Origin: JAFIFT01 sp020051095 | Lineage (GTDB): Bacteria > Pseudomonadota > Gammaproteobacteria > Legionellales > Legionellaceae | Direction of reading: 5' to 3' | DNA: 64,000 nucleotides | NCBI RefSeq assembly: GCF_964199965.1 | Contig: NZ_CAXMZT010000010.1 | Location: 62,001-126,000, forward strand | In this document: positions 35,328 to 43,372 of the stretch, in pieces | Layout of the letters: the number at the start of each line of letters is the position of its first letter | Position numbering within the stretch: the stretch's first letter is position 1 | Translations under genes and position numbers: made by a program | Notes under the pieces: model-generated | The model's database searches: none | Seen by the model: the letters and a program-made list of their open reading frames with translations, nothing else | What the model was told of the DNA's origin: nothing

Positions 35328-36527
35328 TTAGGCCATCTGATCTTGCGGCAGTATAGCGGAGCGGTTGCCTAGATTCCACATCAAACTCATGATCGCAAAT
35401 AGCAAGACCGGTAATGCTAGACTGACAGTTGTTACCGAAAATTCAGCGACAATCCACCCAAGAATACCAGCCAAAGCAAATTGGCAGGCACTAACTAGTG
35501 CTGTGGCTGTCCCCGCATTTTTTTCAAAGCCTTGTAGCGACAGAGCAATCGAACATCCCATACTTAACCCTATCCCAACCGTCATACCCAACATGGGTAG
35601 CATAAATCGCATCGTATTTGGGTGGTAAAAATTCAAAGCCATCATGCTAAAAGAAGCCAAAACAATGAGACATAGTCCAATATTGACAATACGTTGCAAC
35701 GGAAGGCGATGGGTCAAATGAGCCGCCAAATAATTGGCAAAAAAAACGGTCAACGCATTCAATCCAAACCATAACCCATACTGCGTGCCTGTATGATGAA
35801 ATTGGCGGATTAATATGTCCGGCGACAAGGCACAGAATAAATACAATCCCAATAACCCCGTGGAGGCAGAAAAGGCGTATTGTCGAAATGTGGGCGTTTC
35901 AAAAATCGACTGATAGGCGCGAAAGCAACCACGGATTGTCGTCGAAGTCGTTGGTTGAGGATAATGGGGTATATTCCTTTTCACCGCATAGAGAATCAAA
36001 AGCCCTAACCCACTGAGAAAACAAAATCCACTGCGCCAAGTGGTGGTAACATCGAGTAACAAGCCGCCAATCACTGGTGCGGTGCTGGCAATGAATGCGT
36101 TTAGACCCGTCAACAAACTAAATAAGCGCCCGCACGTTTTCGTATCAAAATTATCCCTTATGACGATGAAGCAGGTTAAATAAGTCCCACAGGCCCCAAT
36201 TGCCTGAATGACGCGAGCAAAAATCAGCACATGAACGGATGGGGTAAGCATGCACAAAAATGACCCACCAAAATAGAGCCAAGCCGATACGATACCAATG
36301 CCACGCCGCCCATACCGGTCAGACAAAGGACCAATGAACAGTTGTGCTATAGCAACCGTCACCATAAAAGCATATAAGCTTGCCTGCATGATTCGATTGG
36401 TGCTATTAAAATAAGCAATCATATCGGGTATGGCAGGAACAAATATATCCATGGCAAATGATGTGCTTATGACTAGGGGTAATAATTTAATTACACATTG
36501 ACGTTCTGTCCAACGCAGATAGTTCAT
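35328..36527 (-). CDS. MFS drug-efflux transporter (Bcr/CflA type)
   Basis: Start taken at ATG 36527, two bases after the stop of the upstream gene; a TTG at 36542 would overlap it. The product has 399 residues and about 12 membrane helices. MFS marks: MDIFVPAIPDM after helix 1, typical of Bcr/CflA multidrug exporters, and GPLSDRYGRRGIGIVS, the loop 2-3 motif. It exports small molecules using the proton gradient in the inner membrane. Cotranscribed with the SixA-like gene. Another Bcr-like pump at 55048-56259 shares the pattern. Confidence 0.92.
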   Translation of the reverse strand: MNYLRWTERQCVIKLLPLVISTSFAMDIFVPAIPDMIAYFNSTNRIMQASLYAFMVTVAIAQLFIGPLSDRYGRRGIGIVSAWLYFGGSFLCMLTPSVHVLIFARVIQAIGACGTYLTCFIVIRDNFDTKTCGRLFSLLTGLNAFIASTAPVIGGLLLDVTTTWRSGFCFLSGLGLLILYAVKRNIPHYPQPTTSTTIRGCFRAYQSIFETPTFRQYAFSASTGLLGLYLFCALSPDILIRQFHHTGTQYGLWFGLNALTVFFANYLAAHLTHRLPLQRIVNIGLCLIVLASFSMMALNFYHPNTMRFMLPMLGMTVGIGLSMGCSIALSLQGFEKNAGTATALVSACQFALAGILGWIVAEFSVTTVSLALPVLLFAIMSLMWNLGNRSAILPQDQMA

Positions 36528-36529
36528 CG

Positions 36530-36973
36530 TTAGATAATCCAAGCGAGCTGAAATCCGGTATGCATATTTTTCTCAAGGCAAACCACATGGGAGTTGGCAT
36601 AATTTACCACATTTGTTTTTAACGATTCATCCCCGCCCACTAAATAATTTGTCAATTTTTCCAGAAACGGTAAATGGCTCACTATCAGCGCATCCTCCGG
36701 CAGTACTAACGCAAAACTTTTCACATCATCCATCGGTTTAATGCCATCGAGTATTGCAACCTGTTCCTCTAACCCTAGTACCTTAGCAAAAATCAACGCG
36801 GTTTGCTCTGTCCGTTTTTTGCCGCTATGGTAGATTTGATTGAGTTTATAGATTCTTGGCTGCACAGCTTGTGCCACTTTTTCTGTTTCTAACATGCCCG
36901 CCTCAGTCAAACCTTGTTGAGGGTCCTCTTCGAACGCATAGGATTTTCCGTGTTGAACAAAATAAAAAGCCAT
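36530..36973 (-). CDS. sixA: SixA-like phosphohistidine phosphatase
   Basis: Encodes 147 residues. YFVQHGKSYAFEEDPQQGLTEAG matches the histidine phosphatase RHG motif with Gln replacing Arg, a variant common in SixA proteins; His8 is the phospho-acceptor. YHSGKKRTEQTALIFA supplies the second Arg region and ALIVSHLPFLEKL the second active-site His. The expected activity is removal of phosphate from phosphohistidine, for example on phosphotransfer proteins. It precedes the MFS gene with a two-base gap, so the two are cotranscribed, though no functional connection is evident. Confidence 0.9.
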   Translation of the reverse strand: MAFYFVQHGKSYAFEEDPQQGLTEAGMLETEKVAQAVQPRIYKLNQIYHSGKKRTEQTALIFAKVLGLEEQVAILDGIKPMDDVKSFALVLPEDALIVSHLPFLEKLTNYLVGGDESLKTNVVNYANSHVVCLEKNMHTGFQLAWII

Positions 36974-36994
36974 GCTGGTTCCTTGTGTTTGATT

Positions 36995-37936
36995 TTACTC
37001 TGGCGGCTTGGAAACAGGGCCCGCTGTTTCACTCAAATCTTTCGCTTTTTCCGCTTTCCTGATTGCTTCTGGGGTCTCAGGTTTAAAAAACCGAGCTTCT
37101 CCAGTTATCCCTTTTTTAGCAAGGTGCAATAAGCCGAGCGTTGGAATGCCAAGGACAACTTCTAACAACAAACGCAAACCATTACCAATCCAGTGATTCC
37201 CTTGGAACCGCTTTTCTGCTTGGCTTATTACGGTTGAAATGTCATTTTTAAAGGCGACTACTTCTTCAGCAGAGTGACTTCTGTTCCCAAAAAATTGATC
37301 GCCTTTTTCCTTCAATGTTTGACAAAGTTTATCAAAGTCTTTCTGATCGGCTTTATCGACTTTATCCGCTTGATTCGACGTTAATTCATTTAAAATCTTA
37401 AAATAGCAATCAGGATGTAAATTAGTGAAGCCTTTGTATTTTTGTTTGATTATATTCAGGTGATTATCATTTAGAGCGTCAATGGCGCGGATAGAATAAT
37501 AATTAAACGACCCAATTTGCGCAATTTCATCCCTCCTTGCAGCTAATACTTTGTTGAGTGTTCCATATGATACAAGTAATGCTTCTAATTTGGGAAACGT
37601 GGCACCAATTTCCTGCCATAGCACGACTTTGTGGTAAAGTTCATCCATATCAACGTCAGGGTCACCTTTTACACGCTCAAGTTCGTCCAACAGATCAAAC
37701 CCCAAACGAGCAAACCAATCATCAAAAACACTTGAGAGCACTTGGTCGGAACGATTTTCTAATAGATCCTCATCTTCAAACGAACTATCTTCCTCCGATA
37801 ATTCATCGTCTGAGCTATCTTCAGAACTTGACTCCCATAAGTCTTCTGCTTCCTCCAGCGCATTGGGGATTGTCGGACGCTTTTTCCCTGAAAGGTTCTC
37901 ATTAAGAATTCTTAAGATATCCGCTTTCGTTGCCAT
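36995..37936 (-). CDS. Orphan effector-like protein with acidic Ser-rich N-terminus
   Basis: Encodes 313 residues. Residues about 33-62 are an extremely acidic Ser/Asp/Glu run (for example SSSEDSSDDELSEEDSSFED), likely disordered and a potential target of host casein kinase. A helical middle follows (to about 240), then a hydrophobic stretch, GLRLLLEVVLGIPTLGLLHLA, that may insert in or associate with a membrane, and a charged Pro-containing tail. Many Legionella effectors end with a similar hydrophobic helix near the C-terminus. No catalytic motif. Ends 21 bases before the SixA-like gene starts and runs in the same direction. Confidence 0.72.
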   Translation of the reverse strand: MATKADILRILNENLSGKKRPTIPNALEEAEDLWESSSEDSSDDELSEEDSSFEDEDLLENRSDQVLSSVFDDWFARLGFDLLDELERVKGDPDVDMDELYHKVVLWQEIGATFPKLEALLVSYGTLNKVLAARRDEIAQIGSFNYYSIRAIDALNDNHLNIIKQKYKGFTNLHPDCYFKILNELTSNQADKVDKADQKDFDKLCQTLKEKGDQFFGNRSHSAEEVVAFKNDISTVISQAEKRFQGNHWIGNGLRLLLEVVLGIPTLGLLHLAKKGITGEARFFKPETPEAIRKAEKAKDLSETAGPVSKPPE

Positions 37937-38097
37937 ACCATTCCATCACTTTTTTAACAGATAGTAAGAACATTATAGCAAGGTAGCACTGAATTAGGAG
38001 GAAAAATGCGTAATTTTTACGCACACACCCCTATGATCTAGGAAACATCCTGAAAATTGGTTATGCTCCTTATAACTTAAACAAACTGAGAATCACC

Positions 38098-38454
38098 ATG
38101 CAACACTCCAAAGAATTTATCGCGCTATGCGAGGATGTTAAAAAGCGGATCAAGGAGCTGAATGTTGACGAGGTCAAGCAAGGGCTTAAAAAAAATCGTT
38201 TTGATTATCTCATCGATGTGCGGGATGCGGATGAATTTGAAGCCGGGCATATTCCTGATGCCCTCCATTTAAGCAAAGGTTGGTGCGAGGCTAAAATCCA
38301 TCATCATGTCAATCAAAAAGACGCATCCATTGTCTTATATTGTGGAGGCGGCAATCGCTCTGCCCTCGTGGCTGACAATCTACAAAAAATGGGCTATACC
38401 CAGGTTTTTTCCATGATAGGTGGCTATAAGGCATGGGTTAATTCAGATTCTTAA
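38098..38454 (+). CDS. Rhodanese-domain sulfurtransferase
   Basis: Encodes 118 residues: a helical N-terminus of 30 residues, then a single rhodanese domain with LIDVRDADEFEAGHIPDALHL and the active loop YCGGGNRSALVA with Cys82, followed by GYTQVFSMIGGYKAWV. The typical six-residue loop C-x-x-x-x-R is present (CGGGNR), fitting thiosulfate or persulfide transfer in the cytoplasm. Its 3' end overlaps that of betA by four bases in convergent orientation. Confidence 0.92.
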   Translation: MQHSKEFIALCEDVKKRIKELNVDEVKQGLKKNRFDYLIDVRDADEFEAGHIPDALHLSKGWCEAKIHHHVNQKDASIVLYCGGGNRSALVADNLQKMGYTQVFSMIGGYKAWVNSDS

Positions 38455-40082
38455 CCATCAAAAGAAGCAGTATCTGATATACCCTCCCTCGCTTTTGAAC
38501 GAATCATATCGGCGGCCTTTTCGGCAATCATGATAGTGGCCGCATTGAGGTTGCCACTGATGATGCTGGGCATGATAGAGGCATCCACAACTCGCAACCC
38601 AACAATTCCATGGACTCGCGTTTGTGGGTCGACAACCGACATCGGGTCAACGCCCATTTTACACGTGCAGGAAGGATGATAAGCACTGTCTGCTTTTGCG
38701 CGAACGAACGCATCAATTTCTTTATCCGTTTTGACATTCATGCCAGGCGCAATCTCTTTACCCCGATAAGGTTTGAAAGCGTCTTGAGCAAATATTTCTC
38801 GAGTTAAGCGCACACAAGCCCGCATGTCCTTTCTATCTTGCTCCGTTTGCAGATAATTCGGTTGAATCAGTGGATGCATAAAGGGGTTTGATGATTTTAA
38901 TCGGATATAACCATGGCTTGTGGGGCGCATCGGGCCCACGTGCACTTGATAGGCTTCTTCATTTACCGATTGGCGACCATGATCGATAACCATCGAGGGT
39001 AAGAAATGATATTGAATGTCAGGATGGGAAACCGTGTCTTCGCTTTTGATAAAAGCACCTGCTTCAAGATGAGAGGTTGCCCCTAAACCCGATTTCAACA
39101 TAAACCAGCGAATCCCTAACAGTTGTTTCCACGGAGCAATTTGTTGTGAATAGAGGGTTATGGGTTGGAGACATTGCTGTTGGATATAAATTTCAAGATG
39201 ATCTTGCAGGTTCTTCCCCACGCCTGGTAATGGATGTTTGCAAACAATGCCAACTTGTTTTAATTCATCGGCATCACCGATGCCTGATAGCATGAGTAAT
39301 TGCGGCGAATTGATTGCCCCTCCACATAATATCACTTCCCTATTTGCATAAACCGTTTTTAACTTGCGATAATGGGCATAATCAATCCCCTTCACCCGCT
39401 GTTTATCCATCACCAGTTTAATCGCATGGGCATTGGTCATCACGGTTAAATTTTTACGGTTTAAAACAGGCTTCAAATAGGCTTGGGCACTGCTCCATCG
39501 CCTGCCTTGATGAATCGTCATATCGAGACTACCAAATCCTTCTTGTTGTTTGCCGTTCATATCCACCGTATAGGGATAACCGGCCTCGACACCTGCATCA
39601 ATAAAGGCTCGATAAAGGGGATTTTTACACGTCGCTTTGCTCACCTGCAACGGTCCATGACCACCGCGGTACACACTCTCACCCAGTTGATAGGTTTCAG
39701 ATTTTTTGAAATAGGGCAAAACATCCTGATAAGACCATCCATTGGCCCCTTGGTGTTGCCATCGATCATAATCGAATCGATGCCCGCGAATATAAACCAT
39801 GGCATTTAAGGATGAGCTGCCTCCGAGCACCTTCCCTCTTGGCCAATACATGCGTCTTTCATTCATGCAGGCTTGTTTTTCGGTATGATAGTACCAATTG
39901 TATTTATCATCTCGCAAATTATAAGCAAGGGCAGTGGGCATATGAATTTTCCAGGTATCATCCCGCCGACCCGCTTCAAGCAGTAACACCGTGCAGTTCG
40001 GATCCTCGCTCAGCCGATTTGCCAAAACACACCCAGCACTACCTGCACCCACAATGATATAATCAAATGATTTAGTCTTCAT
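38451..40082 (-). CDS. betA: Choline dehydrogenase (GMC oxidoreductase)
   Basis: Encodes 543 residues. The FAD fold opens with YIIVGAGSAGCVLANRLSED, and the GMC signature 1 is RGKVLGGSSSLNAMVYIRGH; signature 2 is GAINSPQLLMLSGIG. The C-terminal block has SAYHPSCTCKMG and VDASIMPSIISGNLNAATIMIAEK, carrying the catalytic His/Asn region. It oxidises choline to betaine aldehyde at the membrane. Last gene of the EamA-betB-betA operon. No betI regulator is adjacent. Full-length, with no missing motif. Confidence 0.95.
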   Translation of the reverse strand: MKTKSFDYIIVGAGSAGCVLANRLSEDPNCTVLLLEAGRRDDTWKIHMPTALAYNLRDDKYNWYYHTEKQACMNERRMYWPRGKVLGGSSSLNAMVYIRGHRFDYDRWQHQGANGWSYQDVLPYFKKSETYQLGESVYRGGHGPLQVSKATCKNPLYRAFIDAGVEAGYPYTVDMNGKQQEGFGSLDMTIHQGRRWSSAQAYLKPVLNRKNLTVMTNAHAIKLVMDKQRVKGIDYAHYRKLKTVYANREVILCGGAINSPQLLMLSGIGDADELKQVGIVCKHPLPGVGKNLQDHLEIYIQQQCLQPITLYSQQIAPWKQLLGIRWFMLKSGLGATSHLEAGAFIKSEDTVSHPDIQYHFLPSMVIDHGRQSVNEEAYQVHVGPMRPTSHGYIRLKSSNPFMHPLIQPNYLQTEQDRKDMRACVRLTREIFAQDAFKPYRGKEIAPGMNVKTDKEIDAFVRAKADSAYHPSCTCKMGVDPMSVVDPQTRVHGIVGLRVVDASIMPSIISGNLNAATIMIAEKAADMIRSKAREGISDTASFDG

Positions 40083-40164
40083 ATCAAAATCCTTTTTCCA
40101 TGGCTTGTCTAAATCTCACTGCGTTGACGCATCCTGTATCAACGCGTTTGCATCAATGATAGAA

Positions 40165-41628
40165 TTATTCAAATGGACAATCAATGTCACCTAGCTCAAC
40201 ATACACACTTTTCACCTGGGTATAGTGATCTAAGGTCACTGTTCCGTTTTCTCGTCCCATTCCCGACTGTTTATAACCGCCAAAGGGCATCTCTATTAGC
40301 GTAATATTATAATTATTAATCCAACAAGTACCGGCCTGTAAACGGGCAATCACGCGGTGTGCTCGATTCAAATCTTTGGTAAATACACCCGCTGCTAGCC
40401 CATAATCGGTGTTATTTGCACGTTGGATGACGTCGTCTTCCTCAGTAAACGATAACACAGCCATCACTGGACCAAAAATTTCTTCTTTTACAATGCGCAT
40501 ATCATCATGGCAATCAAAAAATACCGTGGGCTGGAGAAAATTCCCTTCGGCCAACCCCCCTGTCATGATTTTTTGCCCACCACATAAGAGTTTGGCACCC
40601 TCATTCAGTCCCGAATCAATATAGCCCATGACCTTATTGAAATGCTCTTTTGAAATTAATGCCCCCATTTGGGTATTGGGATCAAGTGGCGAGCCGACTT
40701 GAATTTTTGCCACACGCTCACGCAAACGATTCAAAAACGCCTCATATATCGATTGATGAACAAACACGCGTGTGCCATTACAGCATACTTCGCCTTGGCT
40801 GAAAAAATTCGCAAGCATCGCCACTGAGACAGCTTTTTCAATATCCGCATCTTCGAATATAATAAGAGGGGATTTACCCCCTAACTCCATGGTCACATGC
40901 TTTAAACTATCCGCCGCATTTTTCATGACTTTTTTGCCCGTTGGCACAGAGCCTGTAAAAGATACCTTGGCAACATCCGGATGACGTGATAATAAGGTTC
41001 CCGCTTCGCCATTCCCAGTCACGACATTAAACACCCCATTGGGTAAACCGGCTTGATGATAAATTTCAGCAAGCTTCAAGGCCGTTAAAGGCGTATTTTC
41101 AGATGGCTTAAATACCATGGTATTGCCACAGGCAAGTGCTGGCGCAGACTTCCAACAAGCTATTTGCAAGGGATAATTCCAAGCGCCGATGCCCACACAA
41201 ACGCCCAGCGGTTCTCGGCGAGTGTAAACAAACGATGAGGGGTAGGCGATGTGCTGACCACTGAGGTCAACGGCTAACGAGGCATAATACTCCAAACAAT
41301 CCGCCCCGGTGGCAATGTCAACCGCTTTGGTTTCTTGAATCGGTTTGCCCGTATCCAATGCTTCCAGGTAGGATAATTCTTCATTGTTTTGACGTAGCAA
41401 ATCGGCAGTTTTACGTAGAATCCTTGCACGGTGTTGAGGCGGTGTGTTTGCCCATTCCGCGAATGCAACTTTCGCTGCTTGCACCGCCCGATTAACATCG
41501 TATTCATTCGCATTAGCAAAATCATAGAGTTTTGTATTCGTTGCCGGGTTGTAGGAGGTTAGCTGATGTTGCGATTGGGCATCAACGTATTCCCCGTTGA
41601 TAAATAATTGGAGGTTTGTTTGGCTCAT
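40165..41628 (-). CDS. betB: Betaine aldehyde dehydrogenase
   Basis: Encodes 487 residues, the normal ALDH length. NAD-dependent ALDH marks: GIGAWNYPLQIACWKSAPAL, TGSVPTGKKVM (cofactor loop), VTMELGGKSPLIIFEDAD with the general-base Glu, FFSQGEVCCNGTR with the nucleophilic Cys, and EEIFGPVMAVLSF. It converts betaine aldehyde to glycine betaine. Lies between the EamA-type gene (11-base gap) and betA (about 80 bases), supporting a choline-to-betaine pathway. Confidence 0.95.
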   Translation of the reverse strand: MSQTNLQLFINGEYVDAQSQHQLTSYNPATNTKLYDFANANEYDVNRAVQAAKVAFAEWANTPPQHRARILRKTADLLRQNNEELSYLEALDTGKPIQETKAVDIATGADCLEYYASLAVDLSGQHIAYPSSFVYTRREPLGVCVGIGAWNYPLQIACWKSAPALACGNTMVFKPSENTPLTALKLAEIYHQAGLPNGVFNVVTGNGEAGTLLSRHPDVAKVSFTGSVPTGKKVMKNAADSLKHVTMELGGKSPLIIFEDADIEKAVSVAMLANFFSQGEVCCNGTRVFVHQSIYEAFLNRLRERVAKIQVGSPLDPNTQMGALISKEHFNKVMGYIDSGLNEGAKLLCGGQKIMTGGLAEGNFLQPTVFFDCHDDMRIVKEEIFGPVMAVLSFTEEDDVIQRANNTDYGLAAGVFTKDLNRAHRVIARLQAGTCWINNYNITLIEMPFGGYKQSGMGRENGTVTLDHYTQVKSVYVELGDIDCPFE

Positions 41629-41639
41629 GGATAGCTCCT

Positions 41640-42050
41640 TTAGGACAATAACACTAATGCTACTAATGAAAAAATAATACCAATAAATTGTTTGAGGGTA
41701 ATTGTTTGATCAAAAAAAATGATCAAAAGTACGGTGCTCACTAAGGGGTATAACGCGGTAATAATGATGATAGGAATCGCGGGACCCAAACGCAAGGCGG
41801 CAAGAAAAAATAGTGTGCCAATGCCTGTCGCCGCTCCCGTTAAAACCCCATAAGTCATCCCTTTAACAGTAAATACGGGTTTAAAATTCATTAAGGTAAT
41901 GCAGAGCAACCCAACCACAAACGTACCCACGGCCGCATAAAAATTAGCAGACCTTGCGCCAACTTCGGCAGACGTTTTTGCACCCCAAAATCCCCAAAAA
42001 CCATACAATATTAACGAAATAAACGTAAAACCATACCATGGTTTTATCAT
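41640..42050 (-). CDS. Single-domain EamA/DMT-type membrane transporter
   Basis: Encodes 136 residues with five hydrophobic segments. Half-size EamA architecture: WYGFTFISLILYGFWGFWGAK, then GVLTGAATGIGTLFFLAALRLGPAIPIIIITALYPLVSTVLL, the conserved drug/metabolite transporter segment, and a last helix. Half-size proteins work as dimers. As first gene of the bet operon it may move choline, betaine or a related compound, by context only. The upstream region includes a 120-base inverted repeat. Confidence 0.85.
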   Translation of the reverse strand: MIKPWYGFTFISLILYGFWGFWGAKTSAEVGARSANFYAAVGTFVVGLLCITLMNFKPVFTVKGMTYGVLTGAATGIGTLFFLAALRLGPAIPIIIITALYPLVSTVLLIIFFDQTITLKQFIGIIFSLVALVLLS

Positions 42051-42154
42051 TTTCGACTCCTCCCTGAAAGGTGTTTGCTATTCTACACTTTCTAAATTAA
42101 TGGGTAAATTGTCTTTGACTGAAGTGGCCGGTTCAACTCAAAAAAAAATACCCA

Positions 42155-42274
42155 CGTGAACGTCTGCGTTACCGAAATAGCTTGATACTATCAATGAGAA
42201 ATCAATCATAAACTGACACAAGCTTTTGCAGATGGATTTATTCGGGAACGCAAACGGTAACGTAAACATTCACG
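42155..42274. repeat. Solitary inverted repeat with 20-bp arms
   Basis: The left arm CGTGAACGTCTGCGTTACCG (42155-42174) matches the complement of the right arm CGGTAACGTAAACATTCACG (42255-42274) at 17 of 20 positions, with 80 bases between. Size and structure fit a MITE-like insertion. It lies upstream of the bet operon in the 335-base gap, whose remainder shows no further feature. No second copy in this window. Confidence 0.65.
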
Positions 42275-42385
42275 AATGAATCATAATAAATTTTTGGATA
42301 GATTTAAGAAAAAAATACCCAAGTTGTCATTTTATACTATATTTTTATGAAAGAACGCCCCTAACAGATAATAAAGGAATCAACT

Positions 42386-42550
42386 ATGAATAAGAAAAAC
42401 AGAAATACCACTCCGCCAACAAAAGAACGTCCTGCAGAATACAAAGAAAAAAAACGGTTTCGTGAGGATTACACTTTTTTTCCATCGAATGATGCAAACC
42501 AGCGGCTAGACTGTGAAGAAGAGCATGATGCCTTCCGTTCTTACAATTAG
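42386..42550 (+). CDS. Small basic/acidic protein of 54 residues
   Basis: A short frame with an AAGGA site eight bases before the ATG. The first half is basic and polar (NKKNRNTTPPTKERPAEYKE), the second ends in RLDCEEEHDAFRSYN. It has no signal peptide or hydrophobic segment. Translation is plausible from the ribosome site and the non-random amino-acid pattern, but there is no family evidence. Sits between the bet operon promoter region and wrbA. Confidence 0.5.
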   Translation: MNKKNRNTTPPTKERPAEYKEKKRFREDYTFFPSNDANQRLDCEEEHDAFRSYN

Positions 42551-42593
42551 AATGCATCAATTAACATAAGAATGCAACCTAGCTAGTTTTGCC

Positions 42594-43193
42594 TTATGGA
42601 AATAACTTTTTAGTAATTTGAGCCACATGGCGGCCTTGCGAACGGGCAATTTTTTTCTCAATCTCTAACGGAGTGCGGCTCCCATCGGCGCCAGCAATTG
42701 TCCCAGCACCATAGGGAGAGCTGCCGCGCATTTGACTAAGATCCGTCAAACTTTGCTCACTATAGGGCATACCTGATATCAGCATGCCATGATGGGCAAG
42801 CGTATGCCAAAATGATGTGATGGTTGTTTCATTGCCACCGCCTGTCCCTGTTGAAACAAATACGCTCGCCACTTTGCCAATTAATTTTCCTTGCACCCAC
42901 AGACTGCCTGTCTGATCAAGAAAATTTCGCATTTGTGCTGCCATATTGCCAAATCGGGTTGGTGTACCAAAAATAATGGCATCATAGTCCGCCAGTTCCG
43001 CAGGTTCTGCTATCGGGGCTTTTTGATTAAGTTTAACGCCTGCTTTTTTTGCAATATCTTCAGGCATGGTTTCAGCAACCCGTTTGACAACGACATCCAC
43101 ACCATCGACCTCGCTCACACCTTCTGCAACGGCATAGGCCATTGTTTCAACGTGACCATAGCTTGAATAATACAGCACCAACACTTTTGTCAT
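42594..43193 (-). CDS. wrbA: NAD(P)H:quinone oxidoreductase, WrbA type
   Basis: Encodes 199 residues. The flavodoxin-like FMN site begins VLVLYYSSYGHVETMA (phosphate loop), followed by IIFGTPTRFGNMAAQMRNFLDQTG, SVFVSTGTGGGNETTI and FWHTLAHHGMLISGMPY, all diagnostic of WrbA. It performs two-electron reduction of quinones and protects against redox stress in the cytoplasm. Length and motifs are normal. Single gene. Confidence 0.96.
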   Translation of the reverse strand: MTKVLVLYYSSYGHVETMAYAVAEGVSEVDGVDVVVKRVAETMPEDIAKKAGVKLNQKAPIAEPAELADYDAIIFGTPTRFGNMAAQMRNFLDQTGSLWVQGKLIGKVASVFVSTGTGGGNETTITSFWHTLAHHGMLISGMPYSEQSLTDLSQMRGSSPYGAGTIAGADGSRTPLEIEKKIARSQGRHVAQITKKLFP

Positions 43194-43372
43194 TTAAATC
43201 TCCCTGTTCACAGTCTTCCTAAACTCTAGCATATTATTTAAAAATTTGTAGAATAAACAATCGCATTTTATACCAGTGATCTTTCAAAATGCGAGTTTTT
43301 AGGCAACTGAAACAGCTCACAATTATTTAATGCAAGCTGGCTGTTTTACTGCTGTGGAAAGGCAGGTTTAGG

